Below the pieces are notes generated by a model. That model worked only from the letters and a program-made list of their open reading frames with translations, made no database searches and was not told the DNA's origin. 64,000 nucleotides of DNA, taken from NCBI RefSeq assembly GCF_000372065.1, contig NZ_AQVB01000003.1, positions 103,700 to 167,699 of the forward strand, read 5' to 3'. The position numbers and the translations under genes were made by a program. Of this stretch, positions 8,467 to 17,547 are shown piece by piece (positions within the stretch are counted from its first letter, which is position 1; each line of letters opens with the position of its first letter). This DNA comes from Oligella urethralis DSM 7531 (GTDB lineage Bacteria > Pseudomonadota > Gammaproteobacteria > Burkholderiales > Burkholderiaceae_B).

Positions 8467-8916
8467 ATGAACCATTTTGCTAATATTTTAAGCGTCAACA
8501 ACATCCTTTTGGATATCAATGTCACTAGCAAAAAGCGTGCTTTTGAACAGGCAGCGCTACTCTTTGAAAACACTCAAGGCATCCCTCGTGCCACCGTCTT
8601 TGATAGTCTTTTTTCCAGAGAAAGACTCGGTTCGACGGCACTAGGTCATGGTGTGGCCGTGCCCCACGGGCGCATCCCTAATTTGACCAAGCCAGCGGCT
8701 GCTTTTATGCGCCTGAGCAACCCAATCCCTTTTGATGCACCGGACAATCAAAATGTTGGCATCATGGTGATTTTGCTCGTGCCTGAAAACGCCACCCAAG
8801 AGCATTTGGAAATTTTAGCCTCACTTGCCAAAACGCTTTCTAACGCAGAGACGAGAGAGCAGTTACTCAGTTTGGATGAGCCTGAGGCCATCTACGATTT
8901 ATTCACTCAGCAATAG
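8467..8916 (+). CDS. ptsN: nitrogen-PTS EIIA component PtsN
   Basis: 149-aa EIIA(Ntr) protein, the terminal phosphoryl acceptor of the regulatory nitrogen PTS (EINtr-NPr-EIIANtr), which controls potassium, nitrogen and envelope responses by protein contacts. The PTS EIIA type-2 domain fills the protein. The phosphorylated histidine is H67 in VAVPHGRI, preceded by RERLGSTALGHG. It is followed after 15 bases by hprK, which in betaproteobacteria acts on the same pathway. No sugar permease genes are nearby. Confidence 0.95.
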   Translation: MNHFANILSVNNILLDINVTSKKRAFEQAALLFENTQGIPRATVFDSLFSRERLGSTALGHGVAVPHGRIPNLTKPAAAFMRLSNPIPFDAPDNQNVGIMVILLVPENATQEHLEILASLAKTLSNAETREQLLSLDEPEAIYDLFTQQ

Positions 8917-8931
8917 GTACTCGACAGCGTT

Positions 8932-9861
8932 ATGGTTACTATCCGGGATCTGATCAACGAGCATAAAGACAGCTTAAAATTATCTTGGATAGCCAACGAG
9001 GAGCATGGCGACAGAGCCATCACTGATGAAGCACTCTCCTCCGCCGACCTAGTGGGTCATTTAAACATGGTTCATCCCGACCGCATTCAAGTGTTTGGGA
9101 TCGAAGAGGTGACTTTTTATAATCGCCTACCAAAGCCTACTCAAAATCGCTTACTTAAAGAGCTGAAAACACATGATGTGCCCTGCATTATTATTGCCGA
9201 GGGGCTTGAGGTACCCACCTCCTTACATCGTTTTTGTAGCAAACAAGGGGTCCCACTCTTAAGCAGTCCAGCCGAAGCCGCCTACTTAATTGAGGTGATA
9301 CGGATTTATCTAAGTCGTTATTTTGCACCCAAAACGACCGTTCATGGTGTTTTTATGGACGTGCTGGGCTTAGGTGTATTAATTACCGGTGAATCTGGAC
9401 TGGGTAAAAGTGAACTTGCCCTGGAGCTTATATCACGCGGACATGGCTTAGTGGCTGATGATATCGTCGAATTTACACGTCCTTCACCACATGTGATCGA
9501 GGGTCGCTGCAACCCCCTCTTACAAAATCTCTTAGAAGTGCGTGGTATCGGTCTGCTGGATATTAAAACCATCTTCGGTGAAACCTCCGTTCGGCGCAAG
9601 ATGAATTTAAAGTTGATTGTGCATTTAGTGAAGTCGCACGGTGAAGATTTCGAGCGCTTACCATTCCAAGATCAAAGCGAAGACATTTTAGGCGTACCCA
9701 CACTGCGTGTTAAACTGGCCGTACTGGCCGGACGTAACTTAGCGGTATTGGTTGAAGCCGCTGTGCGTAACACCATTTTAAAACTGCGAGGCATTGATAC
9801 CCTAGCCGAATTTATGAAGCGCCAATCCTTAGCCATACAGGAAAGCTCAAACAATGAATGA
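8932..9861 (+). CDS. hprK: HPr kinase/phosphorylase
   Basis: 309-aa HprK/P, the bifunctional ATP-dependent serine kinase and phosphorylase of HPr-like proteins. The N-terminal domain (1-125) is followed by the P-loop catalytic domain with Walker A GESGLGKS at 153-160, the general-base stretch GLVADDIVE, and the family signature LEVRGIGLLDI. Its presence next to ptsN and rapZ is the typical betaproteobacterial arrangement, where the PTS is thought to be regulatory rather than sugar-transporting. Its end overlaps the rapZ start by 8 bases, indicating translational coupling. Confidence 0.96.
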   Translation: MVTIRDLINEHKDSLKLSWIANEEHGDRAITDEALSSADLVGHLNMVHPDRIQVFGIEEVTFYNRLPKPTQNRLLKELKTHDVPCIIIAEGLEVPTSLHRFCSKQGVPLLSSPAEAAYLIEVIRIYLSRYFAPKTTVHGVFMDVLGLGVLITGESGLGKSELALELISRGHGLVADDIVEFTRPSPHVIEGRCNPLLQNLLEVRGIGLLDIKTIFGETSVRRKMNLKLIVHLVKSHGEDFERLPFQDQSEDILGVPTLRVKLAVLAGRNLAVLVEAAVRNTILKLRGIDTLAEFMKRQSLAIQESSNNE

Positions 9862-10735
9862 CGAGATAACTCCCTTAGTTGTTATCACCGGTATCTCAGG
9901 TTCAGGCAAAAGTGTTGCCTTAAATCAATTAGAGGATCTGGGCTACTACTGTGTCGATAATTTACCCATCCAATTACTGCATGATTTTGTGGCAACCACG
10001 CGTGAAGCCGAGATTAAAAAGGTCGCCGTCGCCATTGACATCAGAACACCGGGGGATATTGGGGACTTACCAAATATTATCACCGCCCTACGGAGTCAGG
10101 GCACGCCGATACTTACTATTTTTCTAGAAGCAAATGATCAGACGATTCTACAGCGCTATTCCGAATCGCGGCGGCGTCATCCCTTAACTGAGCGACTCAG
10201 CCTTGCCGGTCACGCAGCACCTTCTTTGGAGGAATGCGTGCGCTACGAAAGAAAGTATTTAGCACCGCTTAAGTTGCAAGAACACAACATTGACACTTCA
10301 AACTTAAAGCCTGCGCAACTTCGTGCATGGATAAAGGAGCTCGTCGGGATCGATACGAGCAATATCCTCTTAACCTTTGAGTCATTCGCCTTTAAGATTG
10401 GCGTACCAACTAGTGCTGATTTAGTTTTTGATGTAAGATGTCTACCTAATCCTTATTACGACCGTGAACTGCGTCCCTTGACTGGTCGTGATGAGCCCGT
10501 AGCATTATGGTTAGCACAATTTGATATTGTGCACGAATTAATTAGCGATATTGCCAATTACATTCAGAAGTGGCTACCCTATTATCAACAAGACACACGC
10601 AGTTATCTCACCGTAGCCATTGGATGTACTGGCGGTCAGCATCGCTCGGTTTATGTAGTAGAGCAACTGGCTAAATTATTCTCCGACCATAAGCCGCTAC
10701 GCGTCAGGCATCGAGCCCAGACGCCCAACCAGTAA
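9854..10735 (+). CDS. rapZ: RNase adapter / nucleotide-binding protein RapZ
   Basis: 293 aa. The N-terminal P-loop domain has Walker A GISGSGKS (13-20) and the YYCVDNLP motif; the C-terminal domain has the FDVRCLPNPYY and GCTGGQHRSVY motifs. In enterobacteria RapZ senses glucosamine-6-phosphate and directs RNase E to the sRNA GlmZ; in betaproteobacteria the target is not established. The ATG lies inside the end of hprK. rlpA starts 4 bases after the stop. Confidence 0.95.
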   Translation: MNDEITPLVVITGISGSGKSVALNQLEDLGYYCVDNLPIQLLHDFVATTREAEIKKVAVAIDIRTPGDIGDLPNIITALRSQGTPILTIFLEANDQTILQRYSESRRRHPLTERLSLAGHAAPSLEECVRYERKYLAPLKLQEHNIDTSNLKPAQLRAWIKELVGIDTSNILLTFESFAFKIGVPTSADLVFDVRCLPNPYYDRELRPLTGRDEPVALWLAQFDIVHELISDIANYIQKWLPYYQQDTRSYLTVAIGCTGGQHRSVYVVEQLAKLFSDHKPLRVRHRAQTPNQ

Positions 10736-10739
10736 GCAT

Positions 10740-11462
10740 ATGAGTATTAAAAAGTCATTATTAACGGTGTTAAGTGCCGGCGGTTTAATCCTCGCAGCTA
10801 ATTCTGCCTCCGCCGCCCTGCAGCAAAACACCTCAATAACTGAGATCGTCGATGGCTCAAGCAGCGCCAAGACTGAGTCTTTCCGTATCACTGTGCATGG
10901 TATTTTCCCAGAGAGCGAGTACGAGCGCCTCTTTAATGGCTCCTTGGAAAATGCACCCACCTATAGTGAAGAGAGCCTAAAAGAGGCTGTTAATCCGCTA
11001 GCGGAGGATAAAGCGACCACTGATTTAGACACAGCGCCAGCTCTACGCGCTAAAAGCCAAAAGGGTTTAGCAACTGAGCACTTACGTGCCAAGCGTGGTA
11101 AATCCTACGTTGTTAAGGGTCGACGCTATACACCTTTTGCCTCTATCTCTGAATTTACCGAGACAGGTGAAGCCTCATGGTATGGTCCTGGCTTCCATGG
11201 TCGCAAAACGGCTAATGGCGAGCTTTATAATCAGCACAGCTTAACTGCTGCACACAAGGAGCTACCGCTAAATAGCGTCGTTCGTGTGACGCATGAGGTC
11301 ACCGGTAAAAGCGTTGTTGTACGCATTAATGATCGCGGTCCTTTTCATGACAACCGCATCATTGACGTATCCTACGCTGCTGCCAAAGCACTTGGCATGG
11401 TTCAAAAAGGCAAGGCCCAAGTAAAAATCGAGCTTTTACCTAAGGGTAAACCGACGCTCTAA
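10740..11462 (+). CDS. rlpA: RlpA-like septal peptidoglycan protein
   Basis: 240-aa exported protein. Residues 1-26 look like a Sec signal peptide ending NSASA; there is no lipobox cysteine, so it is probably periplasmic rather than a lipoprotein, unlike E. coli RlpA. A linker of about 110 residues precedes the double-psi beta-barrel domain (about 138-235): GEASWYGPGFHGRKTANGE, LPLNSVVRVT, VRINDRGPF and IDVSYAAAKALGM. RlpA cleaves or binds denuded glycan at septa. No C-terminal SPOR domain is present. It follows rapZ closely but has no clear ribosome site of its own. Confidence 0.88.
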   Translation: MSIKKSLLTVLSAGGLILAANSASAALQQNTSITEIVDGSSSAKTESFRITVHGIFPESEYERLFNGSLENAPTYSEESLKEAVNPLAEDKATTDLDTAPALRAKSQKGLATEHLRAKRGKSYVVKGRRYTPFASISEFTETGEASWYGPGFHGRKTANGELYNQHSLTAAHKELPLNSVVRVTHEVTGKSVVVRINDRGPFHDNRIIDVSYAAAKALGMVQKGKAQVKIELLPKGKPTL

Positions 11463-11517
11463 GACCTAGCGCTGATGGTAGGTAAAATCGTTTAAGCCAA
11501 CAAGGCAATATGGATAG

Positions 11518-11546
11518 GCAGCTGTCATTTTTACAGCTGCTTATTT
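11518..11546 (+). terminator. intrinsic terminator after rlpA
   Basis: GCAGCTGT (11518-11525) pairs with ACAGCTGC (11533-11540), loop CATTTTT, followed by TTATTT. It abuts the stop codon of the convergent rsmI gene. Confidence 0.7.
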
Positions 11547-12488
11547 GTCTTTTAGCGCTAGCGCTGCTTGGTAGGCTTCGTCTCTGGCTACACCCATGGT
11601 TTTGTGCAGGATTTTTGCGCTGTCACGCACAGAGATCCCGTGGGCTAACAACTCCTTTAATAAAGGTTCATAGTCCTGCTTAGCTTGTGCCTGTGTCGCC
11701 GCTTCAAGCACCAACACAAATTCGCCCTTTTCTCGTTGAGGATCCTCGCTTAGCCAATTAACAAGCTCAACTATCGGTAACACCGCAATTTCTTCAAAGC
11801 GCTTGGTTAATTCACGCCCCACCATAATTCGCCGCGTCGGTTCCTCAGCCGCAAGAGCTACTAAGGCTTTAAAACAATCTTTAAGACGATGCGGTGCTTC
11901 ATACATGATCACGGCCATTGGCTGAGCTAACCAATATTGAAGCCAGGCCTGGCGTGCGCCTTTTTTGCTCGGGACAAAACCTGCAAAAGCAAAGGCAGGC
12001 TGCTCATCACTACTAAATCCACTGGCCATCAATGCAGTAATCACCGCAGAAGGTCCAGGTATAGCACACACGCGATAACCTGCCGCATGCACCTTAGCCA
12101 CAATTTTACCGCCCGGATCGCTCACCGCTGGGGCCCCGGCATCAGACACCAGCGCCACCCGTTGACCCGCAGCCAACCGTTCAATCAGCTTATCAGCCAC
12201 ACCCGCCTCATTATGCTGATGCGCGGCAATTAAAGGCTTATGAATGGAGTAAGCATTTAATAAGACTTGGGTCGCACGGGTATCTTCACAGGCAATCACA
12301 TCCGCCAATTGCAAAGCGTAAAGCGCACGTTGCGAAATATCGCTTAAATTACCAATGGGGGTTGCGACCACATACAACGTGGCGCTAGGCCAATGCTGAG
12401 TCTGCACACGTGACTGTATGGATGCGTTAGTCAATTCCTGCGCCACCGTATCGGCTGTGGATGGATAAACTTGCCCGTCTTTTGTCAT
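11541..12488 (-). CDS. rsmI: 16S rRNA (cytidine-1402-2'-O) methyltransferase RsmI
   Basis: 315-aa SAM-dependent tetrapyrrole-methylase-fold enzyme that 2'-O-methylates C1402 in the ribosomal P site. Diagnostic blocks are LYVVATPIGNLSDIS, CEDTRATQVLL, VALVSDAGAPAVSDPG, IPGPSA and YEAPHRLKDC. A 36-residue N-terminal extension before LYVVATP is not part of the fold. The ATG has GGGGAAAG upstream. It is divergent from yraN with 62 bases between them, the conserved rsmI/yraN arrangement. Confidence 0.95.
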   Translation of the reverse strand: MTKDGQVYPSTADTVAQELTNASIQSRVQTQHWPSATLYVVATPIGNLSDISQRALYALQLADVIACEDTRATQVLLNAYSIHKPLIAAHQHNEAGVADKLIERLAAGQRVALVSDAGAPAVSDPGGKIVAKVHAAGYRVCAIPGPSAVITALMASGFSSDEQPAFAFAGFVPSKKGARQAWLQYWLAQPMAVIMYEAPHRLKDCFKALVALAAEEPTRRIMVGRELTKRFEEIAVLPIVELVNWLSEDPQREKGEFVLVLEAATQAQAKQDYEPLLKELLAHGISVRDSAKILHKTMGVARDEAYQAALALKDK

Positions 12489-12550
12489 TTTTTGCTTTCC
12501 CCTATCTAAGATGAAGATTTTAACCGCTAGTTCTGCTAAAGGGGTCGTTT

Positions 12551-13117
12551 ATGGAGCAGGCTAAGACTAAAATCAATATCCACGAGAGCACAATTAAGAA
12601 TCACATGCAGCACCAGCCCGCAGAGCAAGCGCTAGTGTTTAAACTGGCGGCCGCAGCGCCTTTAAAAAGGTCCTATGGTAACTATGGGCGCCATCGCACC
12701 AAGGCAAAAAGACGCCAACAAAAGCACAAGCAGCTAAGCACACAAAGCAAGCTCTCAGCTACACAAGCGCAGGGACAACGGTATGAAGCCTTAGCGATTG
12801 ATTTTTTAAAAGCCCAAGGCCTGTTGCTACTGGCTAAAAACCTACGTTGCAAGGTGGGTGAGATTGACTGCCTGATGCTGGACGCTCAAACGCTAGTCTT
12901 TGTCGAGATTAGACAACGCAGCTATGCCTACTATGGTGGGGCGGCAGCCAGCATTAATCAACAAAAGCAACTACGCATCAAGCTCGCCGCAAATTACTTT
13001 TTACCCCAAATCTGTCATCGTCTAGGTCTAAAGCAAATGCCTTACTGCCGCTTTGATAGTGTGACTTTTGATGGTAAAAAGCAGGATATGCAATGGTTGA
13101 AAAATGCCTTCTCATAA
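12551..13117 (+). CDS. YraN/UPF0102-family protein with long basic N-terminal extension
   Basis: 188 aa. The UPF0102 domain occupies about residues 75-185 (GQRYEALAIDFLKAQGL, LRCKVGEIDCLMLD, LVFVEIRQRS), an endonuclease-like fold with the E-x-D...E-x-R pattern seen in Holliday-junction resolvase relatives. Family proteins are usually about 120 aa; the additional 70 residues here are lysine- and glutamine-rich (KAKRRQQKHKQ) and look disordered. The ATG at 12551 has a modest AAAGGGG upstream. A shorter start is possible, but I see no better-placed site. The order yraN-gmhA-dolP matches E. coli yraN-diaA-yraP. Confidence 0.85.
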   Translation: MEQAKTKINIHESTIKNHMQHQPAEQALVFKLAAAAPLKRSYGNYGRHRTKAKRRQQKHKQLSTQSKLSATQAQGQRYEALAIDFLKAQGLLLLAKNLRCKVGEIDCLMLDAQTLVFVEIRQRSYAYYGGAAASINQQKQLRIKLAANYFLPQICHRLGLKQMPYCRFDSVTFDGKKQDMQWLKNAFS

Positions 13118-13210
13118 AATGACCGTACAACGTCAGATCGACCTGAGTCTCATTCAACTTTAGGCTATGATAGTAGTCTACGTTTTGAATCCATCACGAG
13201 AACCTTTGAA

Positions 13211-13798
13211 ATGAGCATCTTAAATCGTATTGAGCAACACTTCCAGGATCATGCAGCCCTGATCCAAAAAAGTCTAGACGCGCTTGCTGAGCCTTTACAA
13301 CAAGGGATTGATTTATTATTTAATACCATTAGCAATAATGGCAAGGTGCTCGCTTGTGGCAATGGCGGCTCAGCAGCCGATGCACAGCATTTTATTGCCG
13401 AATTAGTGGGTCGCTTTGAGCGTGAGCGCTTTCCTTTAGCTGGGGTAGCACTTAATACGGACACCTCAATTATGACCGCCGTGGGTAATGACTACGGTTT
13501 CGATCAGGTGTTTGAACGCCAAGTGCGTGCTTTGGCACAACCCGCCGACTTATTGGTGGCAATTTCCACTAGCGGCAACTCCACCAATGTCATTCGTGCG
13601 ATTGATGCGGCCAAGGAGTATGATATTCCAATCATTGCCTTAACCGGTCGCAATGGTGGAACTATCGGGCAGATGTTAACATCTAATGATGTTCATCTTT
13701 GTGTACCTCACGAGCGCACGATGCGAATTCAGGAAGTGCATATTTTACTATTACACATTTTATGTGATGGTCTAGATGCGGCCATACTTGGAGACTAG
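13211..13798 (+). CDS. gmhA: phosphoheptose isomerase GmhA (SIS domain; DiaA position)
   Basis: 195-aa SIS-domain protein. It occupies the place of DiaA (a DnaA-binding protein) between yraN and dolP, but keeps the metal/catalytic set of GmhA: H60 and E64 in AQHFIAELVGRF, and Q174 and H182 in IQEVHILLLHILC, matching H61/E65/Q172/H180 of E. coli GmhA. E. coli DiaA lacks the glutamate. I therefore favour sedoheptulose-7-phosphate isomerase, the first step of ADP-heptose synthesis, consistent with waaC elsewhere in the window. A second, DiaA-like role is possible. Confidence 0.8.
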   Translation: MSILNRIEQHFQDHAALIQKSLDALAEPLQQGIDLLFNTISNNGKVLACGNGGSAADAQHFIAELVGRFERERFPLAGVALNTDTSIMTAVGNDYGFDQVFERQVRALAQPADLLVAISTSGNSTNVIRAIDAAKEYDIPIIALTGRNGGTIGQMLTSNDVHLCVPHERTMRIQEVHILLLHILCDGLDAAILGD

Positions 13799-13801
13799 TC
13801 G

Positions 13802-14536
13802 ATGCTATCTACTTCTTTTGCACCTAGCAATAAAACCAAATTCTCACTGCTCAAGTCTCGCCAATTCCTCATGGTAGGTATCGTTGCCGCCAGCACGCTG
13901 TTATCAGCTTGCGTGCCATTGATGGTGGGGGGCTTAGCCACTGGCGTAGCAACCGTGGTCAGTGACCGTCGTCCGCCGAGCATGCAGGCCAATGACAAGA
14001 AAATCAGTCTCTATGCTGAACAAAAAGCTGGCGGCGCAGTGCCTGCCAATACCTCCCGTATTAATGCCATGACCTTCAATCAACGTGTCTTATTGACTGG
14101 TGAGGTGGCTAGCGAAGAGCATAAACGCGTGGCCGAGCAAGAGGTTCGGGAAATTGATGACGTTAATGAGGTGGTAAATCAGCTCCGCATCGGTCCAGTC
14201 GCTGATTTTTCAACCCGCAGTAATGACACCTGGATTAGCACCAAGGTTAAGACCGATTTATTAGCAACCTCTGGTGTGCCTAGCGGTACCATCCTGACCA
14301 CCACCTCTCAAGGCGTGGTTTATTTGATGGGACAAGTCACTGCACAAGAAGCTGACGCCGCCGCCAACGCCGCTGCCGGTATTGCTGGGGTAAAGGGCGT
14401 GGTCAAGGTATTTGATATTGCTTCAAGCACTGACAAGGTATCTTCTACGCCACCAAAAACCAACCCTAGCAATGCCAATACAAACAGCAACCCTGCTACC
14501 AGTGGCGGTACACAAACCTTTCCTTTAACTAATTAA
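13802..14536 (+). CDS. dolP: outer-membrane lipoprotein DolP-like, two BON domains
   Basis: 244 aa. Signal peptide with lipobox LSAC, acylated cysteine C37. Two BON domains follow: about 67-130 (NAMTFNQRVLLTGEVASEE) and about 145-210 (WISTKVKTDLL, then GVVYLMGQVTAQEA). The tail from about 212 is Ser/Thr/Asn/Pro-rich and low complexity. DolP (YraP) maintains outer-membrane integrity at division sites. A GGAG inside the end of gmhA lies just upstream of the ATG, so the two are coupled. The signal region is long (36 residues); a start at a later in-frame ATG would shorten the lipoprotein signal too much. Confidence 0.88.
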   Translation: MLSTSFAPSNKTKFSLLKSRQFLMVGIVAASTLLSACVPLMVGGLATGVATVVSDRRPPSMQANDKKISLYAEQKAGGAVPANTSRINAMTFNQRVLLTGEVASEEHKRVAEQEVREIDDVNEVVNQLRIGPVADFSTRSNDTWISTKVKTDLLATSGVPSGTILTTTSQGVVYLMGQVTAQEADAAANAAAGIAGVKGVVKVFDIASSTDKVSSTPPKTNPSNANTNSNPATSGGTQTFPLTN

Positions 14537-14567
14537 GATGATTTGAAATTCAACAGGGTCTGATTAG

Positions 14568-15071
14568 ATGAAGAAAAATTTTGTTCTCCTTATCGTTGTT
14601 GCCGTCATCGCTATTCTAGGTGCAGTGGTTTATAACACGGTTTTTAGTAGCAAGACCGTCCCCGAAGTCACGCTTCACAGTATTGACGGGCGTCAATTCA
14701 CAACCCATGATTTGCAGGGCAAGGTGACCATGTATAAATTTTGGGCCACCGACTGTGTGACCTGCATGCGTCAAATGCCTGATACGGTAGCACATTATGC
14801 TAAGTACAAGGATCAAGGCTATGAGACGGTTGCAGTCGCCATGAAGCACGACAGCGTTGCGGCCATTAATCGCTTAGTACAAGAACGCGGGTATGAGTTC
14901 ACCATTGTGCATGACGCGGATGGTTCTATTGCCAAGGCCTTTGGTGATGTGCGCTTTACCCCAGTGGCTTTTTTAGTTGATCGCAAAGGCAAAGTGATTA
15001 AAAGCTTTATCGGCAACTACGATAAAAACCAATTTATTGAAGCGCTCGAAAAAGCCCTTGCACACAGCTGA
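14568..15071 (+). CDS. TlpA/ResA-type thioredoxin-like protein
   Basis: 167 aa. One N-terminal membrane segment (4-22) anchors a periplasmic thioredoxin fold. The redox motif is C63-V-T-C66 in FWATDCVTCMRQMP, with the AhpC/TSA-like insert and cis-proline region FTPVAFLVD. Such proteins reduce periplasmic disulfides, for example in cytochrome c maturation, but no ccm genes are nearby. It follows dolP by 31 bases and precedes argB by 37 bases, all co-directional. CVTC is less common than CAPC or CPPC in this family. Confidence 0.87.
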   Translation: MKKNFVLLIVVAVIAILGAVVYNTVFSSKTVPEVTLHSIDGRQFTTHDLQGKVTMYKFWATDCVTCMRQMPDTVAHYAKYKDQGYETVAVAMKHDSVAAINRLVQERGYEFTIVHDADGSIAKAFGDVRFTPVAFLVDRKGKVIKSFIGNYDKNQFIEALEKALAHS

Positions 15072-15108
15072 TAAACCCTTTACACAACCCCTTTTATAAG
15101 AGCTAACC

Positions 15109-15996
15109 ATGACTGAGACAGCTATCACGCCTGCCATTAAAGCGGAGATTATCTCCGAAGCCATGCCCTATATTCGTCGTTTTCATGGCAAAACCATCGT
15201 TATTAAGTTCGGCGGCAATGCCATGGTGGACGAGCATTTACAAAAAACCTTTGCGCATGATGTGGCTCTACTAAAATTAATCGGCTTAAACCCGATCGTG
15301 GTTCATGGTGGCGGCCCCCAAATTGACCAAGCCCTTAAGCGTTTAGGCAAGGAGGGTACTTTCCTCCAAGGAATGCGCGTCACCGATGCCGAAACCATGG
15401 AAGTGGTTGAGTGGGTATTAGGGGGTCAGGTGCAGCAGGATATTGTAATGATGATCAATCAGGCGGGCGGTAAGGCCGTCGGTTTGACGGGTAAGGATGG
15501 CGGGCTGATTAAGGCCAGAAAAAAGCTAATGGACAATGCCGAGAATCCAGACCAACCATTGGATATCGGTTATGTAGGGGAGATTCAATCCATTGATCCA
15601 GCGGTGATTAAGGCCTTACAAAACGATCAGTTTATTCCTGTGATTAGCCCTATCGGCTTTAATGAGGAGGATAATGCGGTCTACAACATTAATGCCGACT
15701 TAGTAGCCGGTCGTTTGGCGCAAGTATTGATGGCTGAAAAGCTAGTGCTATTAACCAATATCCCCGGTGTGCTCGACAAGGATAAAAATCTCTTACGCCG
15801 TCTTAATACCAAGAGCATCAATGACTTAGCAGAAGACGGTACGATTTCTGGTGGTATGCTACCGAAACTGGCCGGTGCGCTTGAAGCAGCGAATGCTGGG
15901 GTCAATTCGGTCCACATTATTGATGGTCGTGTACCGCACAGCTTATTGCTCGAAATTCTGACCAATGACGGTGTAGGCACCATGATCACGGTCTAA
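15109..15996 (+). CDS. argB: acetylglutamate kinase ArgB
   Basis: 295-aa amino-acid-kinase-fold enzyme that phosphorylates N-acetylglutamate, the second step of arginine biosynthesis. Signatures are [10 protein letters not shown] (phosphate-binding lysine), [43 protein letters not shown] and ISGGMLPKL. Length fits the arginine-feedback-sensitive type with an N-terminal helix. The HAD phosphatase gene follows after 16 bases, the same order as in Bordetella and relatives. Confidence 0.97.
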   Translation: MTETAITPAIKAEIISEAMPYIRRFHGKTIVIKFGGNAMVDEHLQKTFAHDVALLKLIGLNPIVVHGGGPQIDQALKRLGKEGTFLQGMRVTDAETMEVVEWVLGGQVQQDIVMMINQAGGKAVGLTGKDGGLIKARKKLMDNAENPDQPLDIGYVGEIQSIDPAVIKALQNDQFIPVISPIGFNEEDNAVYNINADLVAGRLAQVLMAEKLVLLTNIPGVLDKDKNLLRRLNTKSINDLAEDGTISGGMLPKLAGALEAANAGVNSVHIIDGRVPHSLLLEILTNDGVGTMITV

Positions 15997-16012
15997 GCAA
16001 GCAACGGACCGC

Positions 16013-16753
16013 ATGCTTCGGACTCGTTTTATTCATCCCTTGAGGGCCAAAAGCCATCGCTATCGCGCGCAGACATCACCCGCTGCGCGCGTCTGGTTTT
16101 TTGACCTAGATAACACCATCCATGACGCTTCCCATGCCATTTTTGAGCAGATTAGCCTCGGTATGGTGAAGGCAGTGATGCAGCATTTGCACATTGATGC
16201 CGTTGCCGCCAAGCAGCTTTGTGAACGATATTGGCAACGCTATGGTGCCACCATGATTGGTATGCATAAGCACCATCAATTGGATCCCGAGCAGTTTTTA
16301 CTAGATTCACATAACTTTGAAGTGGCGCAATACATGCGCTTTGAGCATCATTTAGCCACCCTGCTAGATGCGGTGCCCGGCACGAAGTATGTTTTAACCA
16401 ATGCACCTGTACATTATGCCGTGCAAGTGTTAGAGGGCTTGAATATCATCCAATGCTTTGCTGGTATCTGTGCGATTAATCATATGCGGGTGCTAGGTGA
16501 ATACAAGCCGAAGCCCTCGCCCGCACTATTACGACAACTACAAGCCAGTTTAGACCTAAAGCCGCAGCAATGTGTGTTGGTTGAGGATACGCTCAGCAAC
16601 CTCAAATCCGCCAAAAAAGAGGGATGGCAAACTGTTTATATTTACCACCCCGGCACGCCCTTTGGTCCTCAACACATTATTCGACCGAGCTATGTCGATC
16701 TGCGTGTGCGCTCTCTAGCTGCGCTCCTAAGGCACCCCTTTGCACATCATTAA
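16013..16753 (+). CDS. HAD-family phosphatase, pyrimidine 5'-nucleotidase (SDT1-like)
   Basis: 246 aa. The HAD core begins with FFDLDNTIHD (nucleophile D31, acid D33), then YVLTNAP (motif II threonine), KPKPSPALL (motif III lysine) and LVEDTLSNLKSAKKEGW (motif IV). This is the SDT1/PPM1 pyrimidine-nucleotidase branch, which dephosphorylates UMP/CMP-like nucleotides. The first 25 residues are basic and not part of the fold. It is directly downstream of argB and ends 5 bases before the convergent dsbC. Confidence 0.85.
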   Translation: MLRTRFIHPLRAKSHRYRAQTSPAARVWFFDLDNTIHDASHAIFEQISLGMVKAVMQHLHIDAVAAKQLCERYWQRYGATMIGMHKHHQLDPEQFLLDSHNFEVAQYMRFEHHLATLLDAVPGTKYVLTNAPVHYAVQVLEGLNIIQCFAGICAINHMRVLGEYKPKPSPALLRQLQASLDLKPQQCVLVEDTLSNLKSAKKEGWQTVYIYHPGTPFGPQHIIRPSYVDLRVRSLAALLRHPFAHH

Positions 16754-16758
16754 AAAAG

Positions 16759-17499
16759 CTACTCTGCCTTAGCCTGCATGGTTTGGCGCATACGCTCTGC
16801 ATCGGCAAAACCGTTAATCCGTTTGCCATTATCAAAAAAGATCGCTGGTGTCCCTGCGACATTTGAATGCTGCATCAGGGCTAGTACCTCGTTAATCGGT
16901 AGCTCACATCTGTCCTGCTTTTTAGGACTGATATTTTTAGCCATCCAATCTTTCCAGGTTTGTACCGGATCCTTGGCACATAAGATATTTTCTGTCTTAG
17001 TAAATGAGTCAGGGCTTAAGATTGGCGTCACAAAGGTATAGACTGTCACATCCATTTGCTCAAACTCTGCTTGTAGCCTTTTACACCAAGGGCAATTCGG
17101 ATCTTCAAAGGTCACTAAACGGTTTTTACCATCACCATAAACCATTTTAAGTGCTTTATCTAGCGGCAAGCTGTCAATATCAACACGATTCATCTCCTCT
17201 AACGCCAATTCAGTGAGGTTAGTATTCTTCTCCAAATCGTAAAGCTGGCCGCCGAAAATCACAAACTGCCTAGCTGCATCGGTATACACCACCGAACCCT
17301 GCACACGCACCTCGTAAAGATTATCAAAGGGCGTTTTTCTAACCTCGGTGACAGGCTGCTGAAGACGCTTTGTAAGACCCTCCTTAATCGACTCCTCAAC
17401 ACTTGTTGCCATAACAGTCTGTGAGGCTAGTAGCGCAAAAGCTGCCACACCACAATAGCTAATTTGCTTCAACATTGACCTAACTTGATTTAACACCAT
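16759..17499 (-). CDS. dsbC: periplasmic disulfide isomerase DsbC
   Basis: 246 aa. Signal peptide to about residue 32 (LASQTVMA), N-terminal dimerisation domain (about 33-95), linker helix, and a thioredoxin domain with C136-P-W-C139 in EDPNCPWCKR and the cis-proline loop VAGTPAIFFDNG. Additional C169 and C193-type cysteines (ILCAKD, DRCELP) match the structural disulfide of DsbC. It isomerises wrong disulfides in the periplasm, kept reduced by DsbD, which is not in this window. AAAGGAA lies just before the ATG at 17499. Confidence 0.94.
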   Translation of the reverse strand: MVLNQVRSMLKQISYCGVAAFALLASQTVMATSVEESIKEGLTKRLQQPVTEVRKTPFDNLYEVRVQGSVVYTDAARQFVIFGGQLYDLEKNTNLTELALEEMNRVDIDSLPLDKALKMVYGDGKNRLVTFEDPNCPWCKRLQAEFEQMDVTVYTFVTPILSPDSFTKTENILCAKDPVQTWKDWMAKNISPKKQDRCELPINEVLALMQHSNVAGTPAIFFDNGKRINGFADAERMRQTMQAKAE

Positions 17500-17547
17500 A
17501 ATTCCTTTCCAATGACTGATTCACTCTATGATTACGATCTAAAAGCC

